Shown here: piece by piece, positions 11,637-23,039 of the stretch
How the letters are laid out: the number at the start of each line of letters is the position of its first letter
Position numbering within the stretch: the stretch's first letter is position 1
Program-made: the position numbers and the translations under genes
The notes under the pieces: model-generated
The model's input: the letters and a program-made list of their open reading frames with translations, nothing else
Told to the model about the DNA's origin: nothing
The model's database searches: none
From: Epiperipatus broadwayi
Lineage: Eukaryota > Onychophora > Udeonychophora > Euonychophora > Peripatidae
Length of the DNA: 64,000 nucleotides
Direction of reading: 5' to 3'
Assembly (NCBI GenBank): GCA_028023455.1
Contig: JAQFVV010006271.1
Coordinates: 5,118,366 to 5,182,365 of the forward strand

Positions 11637-12117
11637 AAGCAGGTGTTGATTTGACTACAAACTTTTAGTCTGAGATTGAATGAATGTTTTGATAAGTTTT
11701 TAAGTGGAAAAAATCTATGTAGCCTATCTATACTCAACATGTTAAAGCAAAATATAATTAAAATGTCCATTTGCACACACTTTATTAAACAATAATTTAA
11801 ATTATTTCTCAATTTTAAATATAAATATTATATATGTGCGTAAATAAATGTTTGTGTGTTAATTACTGGCAGTGGCTTATTTTATTCTTTTTTATTATTG
11901 AAATATTCTTAGATAGGAATTTATAAAATATAAATCTCTGCTGTTCCACTGAGCTAGTGACACTGGACTAATGGTCAGAATAAAATATATATATTAATTT
12001 TTTTTTCTTAACTTACGTATCTGACTACTATATAAATTTTCTAGGTTCTAAATACCCTAGTTGCACTCTGTCGGCAGATATGGTAAGACTTTATTGATCA
12101 CCCAAAACCCGATCATT
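10170..12117 (+). repeat. dispersed repeat R10, copy 1 (about 1.9 kb, non-coding)
   Basis: Colinear with the reverse complement of 35838-37950. Shared blocks include tgtaatgg...cattattttaaaat at the left end, cactagcccttggggc near 10480, atatatgggtgtttatat near 11206, catgtccttcaaataatat near 11473 and cagtggcttatt near 11870. No open frame of note; the right part resembles a tRNA-derived region better seen in copy 2. An internal (AT)n tract at 11563-11634 sits where copy 2 has only a few bases. Both ends border (AT)n. Class unknown: a non-autonomous element or a decayed LINE 3' region are both possible. Confidence 0.7.
11563..11634. repeat. (AT)n expanded inside R10
   Basis: About 72 bases of AT between gttgcgac and ggaagcag. 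In the other R10 copy the same position reads gttgcatccatatagcaggaag without an expanded repeat, so the tract arose by expansion inside the element. Confidence 0.85.
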
Positions 12118-12120
12118 ATA

Positions 12121-13258
12121 ATATATATATATTATCCAGGTGTTGAGAGAAGTTATAGAAAGGACGAATGAATATGAGTTGTCATTATGTTTTGGATTTG
12201 TAGATTATGAAAAGGCATTTGATTCTATAAACATTTCTTCAGTGTTTAAAACATTGGAGCATCAAGGTATAAATCCAGGATATTGTCATATTTTGAAGAA
12301 TATTTATAAAAATGCAACAGCAACAATTAGATTACATAATGATACTGGGAAAGTCAACATTGAGAAAGGTGTAAGACAAGGTGACTCCATATCTCCAAAA
12401 CTTTTTACAGCAGTGCTGCAAGTAGTATTTTGTGGATTAAAATGGGAAACTAAAGGAGTGAAAGTAAATGGAGATTATTTAAGTCATTTAGATTTCGCAG
12501 ATGATGTAGTTGTTTTTGCAAATAATGCTTCAGAGCTGCAGGATATGTTGCAAGAATTATCAGATGAAAGTAGGAAAGTAGGACTAAAGATAAATGTTAA
12601 AAAGACTAAAGTAATGTTTAATCGATTTGCTCAAAATATGAAAATAAAGATTGATTATGATGAATTAGAAGAAGCTAACAGTTACAAATATCTTGGTCAC
12701 ATTATTAATACAGATGGAAACATAATGGAAGAAATTAATCATAGAATTAAACTCAGTTGGAGTGCTTTTGGTAGAAATAACTTGATACTAAAAGGAGATA
12801 TGCCTATGTGTTTGAAAAGGAAGGTTTTTAACAAATGTGTTTTACCAGTTCTTACTTATGGATCTGAGACTTGACCACTTAATAGAAGAGCAATACATAG
12901 ACTTCAGACCACTCAAAGAAGTAAGGAGAGATGCATGTTGGGAGTAATAAGAAGAGATCGAAAATGCAATGTATGGGTAAGAGAACAAACAGGTGTTACT
13001 GACCTCATTGAAAAAATTAAAAGATTGAAGTGGAGCTGGGCTGGACATATTGCTAGAAGAGATGATAGTAGATGGACAATTTAAATTTTAAACTGGATCC
13101 CAAGAGATTGTAAAAGACCCAGAAAGAGACCACATGTGAGATGGATGGATGAAATAAGAAAGTGTGCAGGGGTGATGTGGAGAAGAGAAGCTAAAGATCG
13201 GAAAAGATGGATTAAACTTGGAGAGACCTTCATCCTGCAGTGGATTGATAATGGTTGA
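12121..13258 (+). mobile_element. 5'-truncated RTE-type non-LTR retrotransposon
   Basis: Starts inside the RT domain directly after a short AT tract and runs to the end of the ORF, then straight into (AT)n. 5' truncation and a short-repeat 3' tail are both typical of RTE-clade LINEs. The endonuclease and the start of the RT are missing. I see no target-site duplication because both ends lie in AT repeats. Confidence 0.85.
12140..13258 (+). pseudogene. RTE reverse transcriptase and C-terminal region, two in-frame stops
   Basis: One continuous frame of about 372 codons with two internal stops. It shows RT motif A (GFVDYEKAFDSI, residues about 19-30), motif B (GVRQGDSISPKLF, 78-89), catalytic FADD (119-122) and the KYLGHII block near 184. 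A TGA after GSET (12872-12874) probably replaced a tryptophan codon of the usual ETW; beyond it the frame continues with the conserved C-terminal part, LKWSWAGHIARR and a KRWIKLGE block. A TAA at 13082-13084 is the second stop. The N-terminus is truncated, so the protein could not be made. It would have copied RNA at a nicked target; no endonuclease remains. Confidence 0.9.

Positions 13259-13305
<47 letters not shown>
13259..13305. repeat. (AT)n 3' tail of the RTE element
   Basis: About 45 bases of AT directly after the stop codon of the RTE ORF. Confidence 0.9.
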
Positions 13306-13308
<3 letters not shown>

Positions 13309-15003
13309 CATGACACATGATCTAAATAATTAATTCAATGCATAAACTTAAACTCTCTATTTAAAAGATTCTAATTAACACTTAGAAACAACCTCATTTT
13401 GGGTATTGACAATATATATACATACATACATACGACCTCAAAAAATCAGATCAATAACTCTTCTTGACTATCCAACATGTATAATTTATAAGCAGTGATC
13501 AAACTTCTTATTCAAAGATAACGGTCTGCAGCCATCAAAGTAAAAACCTTAAATGAGAATATCTCATTTAACATGAATAAAAGCTAAAATAAAGGCATTC
13601 AGAATCAAATTCAGCAAACTAAAGGATTTTAAAACCCAGATATAGCTTTAAATTTATTTGATATTTCAACAATGTTTTCAATCTTTAGCTGGAGAGTTAT
13701 ACCAACTCCGCCTTGAGATTCCCAATAGCCAATACATAGCTATTCAACAAATTCAAGGACTTTGATCAACTATATATATAGAGACACAAACAATCATGTG
13801 CTGCTAAATGTAAAGTTACCTCTTGGGAGGAGAGTTGTTACCCATGGAGCTGTAACCACCAAAACCGAATTTGACTCCAAACAGCATCTGTTCATCTATG
13901 CTGAAGACACTACCAACTTTACTACTTGGATGTCAAACTGTAAACTTAACAATTCAAGGCATGCTATACAAAAGAAAGAAATTCAGATCACCATTATGCA
14001 CATTCTAAACATTTAAACTCCACCAATTGAATCATGAACTGTAGCAATAAGGACACACAATCGTTTTAGGACATTTTCCATTATGGACTCTTGATTTATT
14101 TAAGATTGACCTCATACAATTAATTTTATGAATCTATGTTTTTTTATTTCTTTCCATTATCATAGTTTGATAGTGATATAAATTCTTGATATACTGGAAA
14201 AGGGAAAAATAATATTTGTGTACTTTTTTTTGATTGAAATAAAATATAGAGTCAGTTCTGAACTTGCTTGCAGGTGAATATGATTACCACCGAGGTTTTT
14301 AGATAAGACATTTTATTTTCCAACATTAAATACTGACACTTGTACAGTTACACAGTTATTTGTTTGTTGATACTAATCATTTTGCTATTTAATTCAGTAT
14401 ATATGATTAAAAACTTTTAGCATATATGGTTTTTTAATCATCATAAAACAAATAATAGAAAGGGGTGATCCCAGACTATTGCCATGTTGTTAATATGAAT
14501 TAATCAATAAATAAGTTGTAGACAACAAATTTCACTAAAGTCTAAATTAGCAAGCAAGGATAGATTCAAATAATAACAAGTTTTACATTTTTTTTGTTGT
14601 TATTGATAATGAATGATTACTTTTTGAGGGGAACAGAGGAATTGGATTAATAAATATCAATCGTATTGATCAAAGAATAGTCATAGATAGACAACTTCCA
14701 CATTTCTCCATTCTATTTTATTTCATAAACAATTTCATATAAATAAAGATACAATAAAAGACAAATAATTCCCAAGATGCATTTCATGCTGAACCAGCAC
14801 ACATCAGTTGGTCCAGGTCATCAACTCTCATATACTTGTTTATTACATGAAGATCATTTATGTAGAGCAAATTGTGTCATTTTTATTTTCAACCATCAAT
14901 TTACTCAACTCCCAACTTTTATGTTATCAACTTTATGATAAACACTTAATTATAATGTCAAAATAAAAGTCATAGATCACATGGCCCAATTCTATTAAGC
15001 TTG
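13306..15003. other. unassigned AT-rich DNA
   Basis: No element or gene could be assigned. A CATA microsatellite remnant lies near 13412-13433. The 84-codon frame at 13762-14016 has more balanced composition than its surroundings, but I recognise no domain and cannot tell coding from chance. Confidence 0.5.
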
Positions 15004-15316
15004 TAAGATATAAACAATGAGCATTGCCAATTGCTCAACAAGCTTTGTGATAAATGCTTAGCCAGAGAAAGCATATAAAATATCTCTGTCAGGAACCCTC
15101 CCCAAATCTCTGAAGATGGTTTCATGCTTTGGCACTCCTCAGAGAGGTGCTAGTGTCTGAAGCTACCCTAGTGCCTTTCTGAGGAGTCCAAAGCATGAAA
15201 CCATGATCAGAGGTTTGGGGAGATTTCCTGACAGAGATATTTTAAATGCTTTCTCTGGCTAAGAATTTATCACAAAGATTGTTGAGCAATTGGCAGTGCT
15301 CATTGTTTATAACTTA
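15004..15316. mobile_element. fold-back (MITE-like) element, about 150-bp arms
   Basis: The left arm (15004 to about 15153) and right arm (about 15167 to 15316) are reverse complements with scattered mismatches. Matching blocks include tataaacaatgagca, caattgctcaacaa, tagccagagaaagca and atggtttcatgctttgg. The loop is only about 13 bases. No ORF. This fits a palindromic MITE or fold-back transposon; no matching autonomous element is in the window. Confidence 0.8.
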
Positions 15317-15865
15317 ATGATAATCTCTCATTGAATAAATTGTAATAATTGTGAATAAATGTGTTAAAAATGATTTCAAATTAACGCTAGTCGTTTGCAT
15401 TTTGCTTTATTCATTCCTCAATTTATCATATGCTTGCACAGTAAAGATAGTAAAATCAATATTTCCTGAAGTAGAATATTATGTGTATTCTCCTCGAGTT
15501 CAAATTCTGGGATAAATGTAATCTGGCAATGGAGAAGATATATGAGTATACACATACATATTTGATGTTGGTTTGTATAAGAACTTGCCATCTTTTAGGA
15601 TCGAGACAATTGTTTAATATTTAATTACATAATCAATTAAATATTTCTCATATGAAATGCTTGTGAACATTTCAATTTTTCATATGTTTTATTTGGCTAA
15701 CATTATCTTTATACATGTAACTAATGTTGCTATTGTGGGTATTGGTGTTGAAGTAGATAAGGGCGTTTAATGGTTGTTGGTGTTATGTGAGATCACATCT
15801 TGGAATATATTTATATACATATTATTTTCCTGAAGGTTTGTGATGATGGTGTTTTAGTTGTATTC

Positions 15866-16189
15866 TTATATTGGACTATTTCCATTATCTAATATGAGTA
15901 TTAAATGTTTCGAGAGGTATTAGATTCTTGAGTATTGAATTTTAAGATAACCTTAAAATTCAATACTCAAGAATATAAGGGTACAGGTTCGATTCCATGC
16001 TAGTACTGTGTCACTGGTCAGGCCAGCAGCACCTGAAGAAGAGGGGAGAATAATACCTTTCGAAACGTTGTGCATATACTTACCTGTTTGATGTGCTAAC
16101 AGTTGAATGTATTTGAATATTTGAATAAAGTTATATTTTTCTAAATACATTCAATACTCATATTAGATGATAAAAATGGTCCAATATAA
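15866..16189. mobile_element. inverted-repeat element with inner hairpin and B-box-bearing insert
   Basis: Outer inverted repeats of about 40 bases: 15866-15908 and 16147-16189 (attatctaatatgagtatt, with its complement on the right). Inside, 15924-15946 and 15952-15974 form a perfect 23-bp hairpin with a 5-base loop. The remainder (about 15975-16146) contains ggttcgattcc, a perfect tRNA B box, then a gcacctgaagaag and cgaaacgtt block often met in short retroelements. It reads as a MITE into which a tRNA-derived SINE inserted, but the SINE borders are not proven. Confidence 0.6.
15986..15996 (+). promoter_or_regulatory. tRNA-type B box (Pol III internal promoter motif)
   Basis: ggttcgattcc matches the B-box consensus GGTTCGANTCC. 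No cloverleaf or convincing A box was found about 35-50 bases upstream, where the inner hairpin lies, so a functional Pol III promoter is doubtful. Confidence 0.5.
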
Positions 16190-16359
16190 ATATATATATA
16201 TATATTACAGGATTAACAATGTTTTAAAGAGAACGAGCAAAATCATTCTAATTTTTTTTATTACTGCTAGATTCACGTTTATTTGTTAGCAATATTATGC
16301 ATCCGTTACTATGGATTTAATTGTGTTGCAAATTTTAGAGCAATAAATGATTCAAATTT

Positions 16360-18185
16360 TAAAACAGCCAGGTAGAAGGAAAAAATACTTGTGCTAATTA
16401 AAAAATAAAAATAATTACCAGTAATTGCGCATCAAAGTAATAAAAAATCGTTTATAATTTATCAAATAAACCCATTTCTACAGATGAGTTTTTGAATTTT
16501 AGAGAAAGTTTTAATTTTGCAATAACACCTTCCCGAATAACATTTGAAAAAAAAAAATATTTGTAATATTTTTTAAAAAGCTAAACTTCCTAGGAGTAAT
16601 AAATATATCAATAAAAAAGTGCCTTAACACAAAGTAAAATCAGATAAATTAGTGGTTATATATTCCCACTGATATAATGCTAAGGTAGTCATGGAGGATA
16701 CCTATAATTATAAAATCCTAGCTTTATTAAATGATAAAATTTATATAAAATCAGAGTTCATACAACTTATTTAGAAAAAAACAACTGAAGTAATCATTAA
16801 TAAATCACCAAATGAAAGAAATATAAAAAATAAAATTATTCCTCCTGAGAATTCTAGTGTGTATCCAAAATACTATAGGTTTTCTAAAATACATAGAACA
16901 ATAGTAAGTGCAATAGGATCACCTCCTCACAATTTAGCTAGGTTTCTATCTATTTAATAAAACCTACAATCCCATCCATTTAGGATACATTAAAGACTTA
17001 ACACATGTGGTTTTTCTTAAAAAAATTAAAAGTTAATACAGAAGATATTATGGTCAGTTTCAATGTTGTCTCTTTATTTACAAATATTCCAATTGATGAA
17101 GTTTTGAGTATCATTTCTTAATGATGCAATTTGCCTGGCTATATTTTTGCTTTGGATAAACATTGTCTTTCAAAAACATATTTCATATATAATGGACAAA
17201 TTATAAACAAACTTTTAGTACTCCTATGGGTTTTCCTATTTCGGTAGTAATAGGTGATTTATTTATGGAATATATTGAAAGTCCTCTAGCATTAGTATTT
17301 TTAAAATCTTTAGTTTGGCTGAGATATATAGATGATACATTTGTTATCTGGCAATATGGTAAAAATAAATTGGAAGTTTTTTATCACATTTAAATAATAT
17401 CCATCCTAATTTTATATTTACAATGGAAATAGAATCTGATGGGAAACTTTCCTTTCTCGATTTTGTTGTCACCCAGAAACAAATTTTTTTTTATTATTCT
17501 CAGTTTTCAAAAAAAAAAACTGCACATACTGACACATACCTCTAATTTTCATCTCATCATCATCCAGCTCAGATTTTTTCTGTAGCCAAAACACTAGTTA
17601 TCATGACAATTAACCATTCAGATAAATCATATCTAAGACAATAAATATATCATCTAAATAATGTATTGTTAACAAATGGTTACAATAAAAGACATTACAC
17701 ATCAAGCCTTACTTCAAGCTAAAAATACAAATGAAAAACAAAAAGAAGAATCAACTATTAGAATTTGTATGCCTTATATAAAAGGAACTACAGACAGTAT
17801 CAGATATAAAGAAAGCATATGCTCCTTAACAAAAAAATATTAATTTTCTAACCAATCCTAGATTCAATCTCTCTGGAGGCTAAAGGAGTTTATAAAATTT
17901 TATGTGGAACTTGTAAGTCTTCTTAAGTAGGTATCAGCAATGTGTTAATGCAGTGAAGCAACATTTATCATCAATGACACCCTCAATCTGTGCTATCGAT
18001 TCAGGTCACAATTTTGATTTTTCTAAGACCAGTATCATACCTCATGTGTAAACCTTCACCAATGTAAGAGAAGTGAAGCTCTTTATATACTAAAAAGACC
18101 AAATTGTATCAACAAACGTGATGACACATGTAACCGTTCCCCTATTTGGAAATTTAAAAGAAAAACAAATTTTCCTGTCTTTTTA
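16360..18185 (+). mobile_element. PLE-4: near-complete but heavily decayed PLE
   Basis: Across several frames, in order: N-terminal VYNLSNKPISTDEFLNF and NFAITPSRITFE (about 16450-16540), VYPKYYRFSKIH and IVSAIGSPPHNLARF (about 16860-16955), MVSFNVVSLFTNIPIDEV (motif A, about 17050), STPMGFPISVVIGDLFME (motif B, about 17218-17270), RYIDDTFVIW (YIDD at about 17325-17336), LSFLDFVVTQ, the SHHHPAQIFSV thumb, STIRICMPYIKGTT linker, a worn GIY-YIG start (GVYKILCGTCKSS at 17885-17925), SGHNFDFS (about 18000) and EALYILKRPNCINKR near the C-terminus. Many stops and frameshifts mean it is dead, but it shows the full PLE domain order. Confidence 0.85.
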
Positions 18186-18396
18186 TTTATTTTTCAATTT
18201 TATACATCTATTTTTTAGTTGTGGAGTTTCTAATGCCTCTACAACTATTTTTATTAACACTGTTTACAGTGCCTCTCCAGTTTTAGTTTTCATTTTTCAG
18301 TTGAGAGCTTGTGTGATCAAGTCCAAAGGGAATTTTTAAATTAAAATCTTACCTGGATGAACCTGCAAAACATGATTATATATATAACTAGTAGAT

Positions 18397-18610
18397 TTTG
18401 ACGAATAAATAATAGATAGATAGATGGACCTATAGATGAATAGATAGAAAGATAATTAAGGAAATGGATGCTTGGATAAACTGATGAATAAACAGATAAA
18501 AGATACAGAGGCAGATATATGGATAGATTGATGGGTGACTAAAACAATTGATAATTAAATAGATAGTTGAATAGACATAGAGATGGGTGAATGGGTATAT
18601 AGATTAAAAG
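18397..18610. repeat. degenerate GATA/GATG-type microsatellite
   Basis: A diffuse array of tagatagata, gatggat, gaataga and similar tetranucleotide words over about 210 bases, with many point changes. An old, interrupted tetranucleotide repeat. Confidence 0.7.
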
Positions 18611-19841
18611 TCAAATATTAATTAAATAAGCAAAGCAATCTCACTTCCCTTTATCTTTATACATACGGTACAGTTTTGCTATCCAAATACGTGGAACATT
18701 TGAAGAGCCAGTTCCCAGCATTAGTTATCGTTACAATATGTAAATAATTTTGTACAACATAAAATCAGATTATTTTGTTGAAGAATGATGTATGAGGTAG
18801 GTATTAAAGACTATTGTTTAAAGTTTTTTTTCCCCTTAAATTTACTTTGATAAACACTACCAAGTAAACTCTATTGATTATTCAAACTTTCAATAATTGG
18901 TAAATGTAAAATAGAACAAAATAATTAATTTTAAAGCTATATTTAAACAATATTTTAAATATTTTATGCATTTAATAATGTAACGGTTTTATTAAAATTG
19001 TATCTTTCAATTTTGAGATTTTAAAATGAATTATTTTAATAGTTGCTAAATAATATAACTAATTCAGATAATAAACACATTTATTTCTAATATATTCAAA
19101 CCAAATAATTATATAACTTTTAGATTACTTTTAAGAGCTGCAGTAGGATTGCTAATCTACTTTATTATTACAATCAAAATAGGTCTGGGATCAATTTGAG
19201 TAACGTGTGAATTTTTTACGATAGTGCCAATCAAATATTCATAAATTATGATTCCATTTTTTCTCTGCTACAGAATCTTATAAATAAAATCTAATAAATC
19301 AATTATCACTACATGGTAATGCGAAAAAATACCAATGTAATAAAAATTATTAATGTGGGCTTTGGGTGGTACTATCTTTTATGGAAATTTTATCAGTTTT
19401 AAACAACACTTTAACACAATTTACGCTAGCATCTCAATTTTATAATTTTTTATATACTTTAATAAGCTTTTGGAAGTACTAATTTACATTATTTATTCTC
19501 ATATAAAACCATTCTATTAATACCAGATGAATTTCTAGACATCTTTCCTGAACAGCTGTGTTGCTTTTTACAATCTTGCCTCTCTTTTCTAACATCAAAG
19601 TATTAATGTGAAATTTAAAGTTTGAACTCAAGACAAATTGCATGGATATATGTTAATCACTAGATCGGTAATTAGTGTGAGAAAAAGAACTATAACATTA
19701 CCATCTATTGACCACTGTTTGTTTAAACTAATAACAGATGATTTTTGAATAAGATAGTCAAAATACCCGAATTTACTGAAACAAAAATTAATATGTGTAA
19801 GCAGAGAAAAGTGCGTTTAGTTTTGTCAGTATAAAGTGCAC

Positions 19842-19985
19842 ACATATAGATTTATATTTTCAGAGACCATGTATTATCTAAACAAACTAGGTAAACCTAT
19901 TAATTGTATTTATAAAAAGTAATAAAGTACATATAGATTTATATTTTTAGAGACCATGTATTATCTAAGCAAACTAGGCAAAAAC
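19842..19985. repeat. two-copy tandem duplication, about 85-bp period
   Basis: The block tagatttatattt followed by agagaccatgtattatct occurs at about 19848 and again about 80 bases later with few changes, including the downstream caaactagg. Non-coding. Confidence 0.75.
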
Positions 19986-20283
19986 GACTAATTCTATTAA
20001 ATCACATATATTAATCTTTAACTGAGGTTTAAAGTTTATATCTGTGTTCGAGATAATCTCTAGTTTCAAAAATGATTAGTAATAATCATTGGTGTATTTA
20101 TCTGAAATGGATGGTGTCAAAGTTGTGAGTGGAAGGAGTTTGACAATGATAAATGAAAATGTAACAAAAAGTAATGACATTTAAATCGTAAAAAGTTTAA
20201 AAGAATGAATCCTATGGACAAGCCAATAATTGAGGGCTATCAAACTTATCATTGAAGTTTTAAATAACAAAAACCAATTTTCA

Positions 20284-20590
20284 TGGTTATACAGAGGAAA
20301 AACTGTCCATACAGTAGTGACATTCAGTACAAACCAGAGTAATCAATGGCTGCAGGAAAATTTGCATATAAAATCCCTATCTAGTGTCTACTCATCAAAT
20401 ATCCCAAGATTAGTTTCTAGCTTGTGGCTTTCTTCAATAAGGAGCTAGAAACTTGTCTGGTAATATTATATGAGTCAGCATTAGATAGGGATTTTATGTA
20501 CAAATTGTCCTGCATCCATTGATTACTCTGGCTTGCAATGAAAAGCACTACTGTATAGAGAGTTTTGCCTCTATGTAAACAGCTTGTGTA
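20284..20590. mobile_element. fold-back family F, copy 1 (F1)
   Basis: Reverse-complement arms of about 145 bases (20284-20427 and 20443-20590) around a loop of about 15 bases. Paired blocks include ccagagtaatcaatgg, ataaaatccctatct and agtttctagct. The same arm sequence occurs in the elements at 24550-25005 and 63566-63925, defining a family. Frames on both strands give similar peptides because they come from the two arms; they are not genes. Confidence 0.8.
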
Positions 20591-21019
20591 AGCATAAAGA
20601 ATGGTGGTCATGTGAAATTTTCATGGTATAGATTATGTGTCAGTTATTATCAATTGATGATACTATAATGTCTCCTAATTTTATTGGAGATGCAAAAATG
20701 TATCAAAATATATTTCCCAATTGTCTGATAAAAATAGTTTTAAATTATAGTAAGTATTGCCTCAGGAATAGGCAAATAACAAACACATGAACTTCTACTG
20801 CAATAATTAAGTATCATTTGTTAGATTATATAATGTGTCAGATGATGTGAAGTGTAATGATTTATTATTAAACAATAGTTGTGTTTCCATGTTATGTTCA
20901 AAGATTTAGTTAAATTAAGCACTTCTGCTTTTTGAAATTGTTACATATCATAATAAATGCAATTATTCTTAGTTCCAAAAAGTACTTTTATTAGTCAAAG
21001 GTTACAAAGCAATTCTATG
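20591..21019. other. unassigned AT-rich DNA
   Basis: Nothing recognised apart from an isolated ggaataggcaaata near 20768, which matches the core motif of SINE-like repeat X without the rest of that repeat. Confidence 0.5.
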
Positions 21020-21620
21020 GGTATTCGACCCATAGATGAAAAACACTTATTAACTATTTTATAGGCTGAATGTGCTGGGACCATATTCTGTCACCTACAC
21101 CTGTGGGCCAAAAATATCAAAAAGATACACTAAACTTATGCAATTGGGTGGTGGCTCAAATTAGTCCAACTGCCTTACATAATAAACTAATAGTTTTGGT
21201 ATCCAATAAAAACTAATATCACATTCAAGCATCAACTCAATGAGAGTCGATCAAGGAGATGCCATGGCCCATTCAAGAGAAAATCCAGTAGGAGATACAA
21301 CTCTCATCCAACTGATAGGATCCCAGACAACCCCCCAGAATCCATCCATGACCAGACAGCCATAACTGTGCTTTTCGAGTCCTGGACCCACCCTTTGGGT
21401 AAGGAATATCTGCTTTGGGCTTTCCCCATGAGTTTTGCTTTCTCCCAGTGTAACATTGGTTTTGTAAATCCTGAGCATGAACTGAACCAAAAAAAGGCAC
21501 CAAGAACCAAGCGAGGCCATCTCACCTTTAGGTATGGCAATGATTGCCATTCATCCCCACAGATCAACAACCCTCTCATGTCAATGGTGTCCACTCCTGA
21601 GACTGAAAACTGAAATAAAC
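21020..21620. repeat. GC-richer unclassified block
   Basis: About 600 bases of visibly higher G+C and complexity than the surrounding DNA (for example gagatgccatggcccattc near 21257). Short overlapping frames exist on both strands (up to 99 codons on the minus strand), with no domain I recognise. Candidates are an LTR or UTR of an unrecognised element or an old exon-containing retrocopy. I assign no function. Confidence 0.35.
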
Positions 21621-22550
21621 ATTAACCTATGATTGCCCACTAAACAGTTCACATGACCAACCTGGTCCATCTGACCAAAAATGCACTGTTAGGCAAAAAC
21701 ACATGAACAAATATCAAAGTTTTTACATGTCAGTTTTAATAGGCTGGGACTACATATGGTCTACCTGCCCAGGAGACCAAGAAATTTCTATTACATTATC
21801 TAGGTGATCAACTACAAAATACATGGAATCAAATCCATTTTTCACAGGTGATCACTTATGAGTTTGTGAAACTAAATACCTTGATATACAAAAGTATATG
21901 ATATAAAATACATTGATTCATAGTATTCTCAAAATCACAGCTATCTCTATCTGCATGAACAATTACACACCATTTGTCCATTTCTCTTAGTACCATAAGG
22001 CCCAGAGGAGTTCTGTCTGTTTGATAGCCTTGTCAACCACAGATGTTGATCAAAGTTCAATATAACTGTTTATTTCACTCAATGACAAAGTTCTCCATGA
22101 TTTACCATTATGCCTATAAATTTTCACTTAATTGTCCCAATTATGAAGAGTATGATTAGCATTGTAGGATTTCACCTGGTTATTCCAACTATGAAAAGTG
22201 GGACTAGCTTTGTAAGATTCTTACCTATTGTTTTGTAGAACACAGAGATTGATGGCAAAATCATATTTTAACAATTGATTTTTGTAACCCTAAAGTAGGC
22301 CTATTGTAGTAAGATTTCAACAATGACTCTTTCCTATTTATACTATTTCAATTCTGTTTGTCTAGATTGAATTCAATGTGTTGACCAGTAATCAATGCTT
22401 CAGTTGTGCAACCCAATAGTTTGCAATCAATCTTTATAGTATTCTAAATAATCATTGAATTAAGCAATGTTAACTAATTTGCAACTTCAGTATCTCTGTT
22501 TATGTCTATAACATCATTTACACTTATTTTTATCTTTCAATCATTGTTTT
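21621..22550. other. unassigned DNA with a short tandem duplication
   Basis: No gene recognised. Near 22125-22230 an imperfect duplication of about 58 bases (aattatgaagagt.. and aactatgaaaagt.., each followed by a gattagc/gactagc and tttgtaagatt-like block) is visible. Confidence 0.45.
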
Positions 22551-22555
22551 TTGAC

Positions 22556-22870
22556 TCAGGATTCACTTCCTTGTAATTCTGTGTTGATTTGAAAATTTTT
22601 TATTTTTTGCGGCACCCCAATTTCACTGGAAGTAGCACAATAATTTTTGGTTGGATCATCAGAAAAATTTAATTTTTGTACAGGGAGATAGCTTAAATTA
22701 TACTCTATATTGTTTGATTCTAAAATTCAGATCGAATTAACATTCAAAATATTTTTTTTCTTATTTTTCACCTGCACTGTTTTGCTGCATTTGGCCACTT
22801 CCGGTTCAACACCACGCTGTCGTAACTTTTTTCTCATGACAGATTTACTGATAGAATTTTTTTTATCCAT
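22556..22870 (-). pseudogene. lysine-rich coding remnant, possible LINE ORF1 start
   Basis: On the minus strand an ATG at 22870 opens a frame reading MDKKNSISKSVMRKKLRQR and VAKCSKTVQVKNKKK, then one TGA, then a further 50 or so codons of balanced composition to a stop at 22556. Upstream (to about 23030) another frame also looks coding (DNCKVEQISKAANQPQKK). The basic, low-structure character resembles the N-terminus of LINE ORF1 proteins such as the one at 28857, but I see no direct sequence match, and no RT follows downstream. Identity uncertain. Confidence 0.3.
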
Positions 22871-23039
22871 TGTTCAGTGATTTTTTTTTATGTTTAGTAT
22901 GTTCCCTGGGTTATTTCCTTTCTTCTGTGGCTGGTTTGCAGCTTTAGAAATTTGTTCTACTTTACAATTATCATATGTTACGGTGAAATTCTTTAGACTA
23001 TCTTGCAAAGCATTTTTTTTATATTTCTTTAACGTTTTC

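Larger units (their letters stand above)
18186..20283. other. unassigned AT-rich DNA with minor tandem repeats
   Basis: No gene recognised. The start of the 73-codon frame at 18118-18339 overlaps the PLE-4 tail; the rest has no known motif. Two small tandem repeats within are listed separately. Confidence 0.5.

Noticed and set aside
13762-14016. 84-codon frame with a YAED-like tetrapeptide
   Set aside because: The resemblance to an RT active site is limited to a few residues; no flanking RT motifs were found in any frame.
15986-15996. tRNA gene
   Set aside because: Only a B box is present; no cloverleaf can be drawn and no A box lies at proper spacing.
18397-18610. Regular short repeats that might suggest a CRISPR-like or regulatory array
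   Set aside because: They are a worn tetranucleotide microsatellite; there are no constant repeats with unique spacers.
20230-20611. Similar peptides on both strands
   Set aside because: Arms of fold-back element F1.
21251-21594. Three overlapping minus-strand frames of about 80-100 codons
   Set aside because: Higher G+C gives fewer stops in all frames; overlapping frames on both strands and no known motif argue against calling one.
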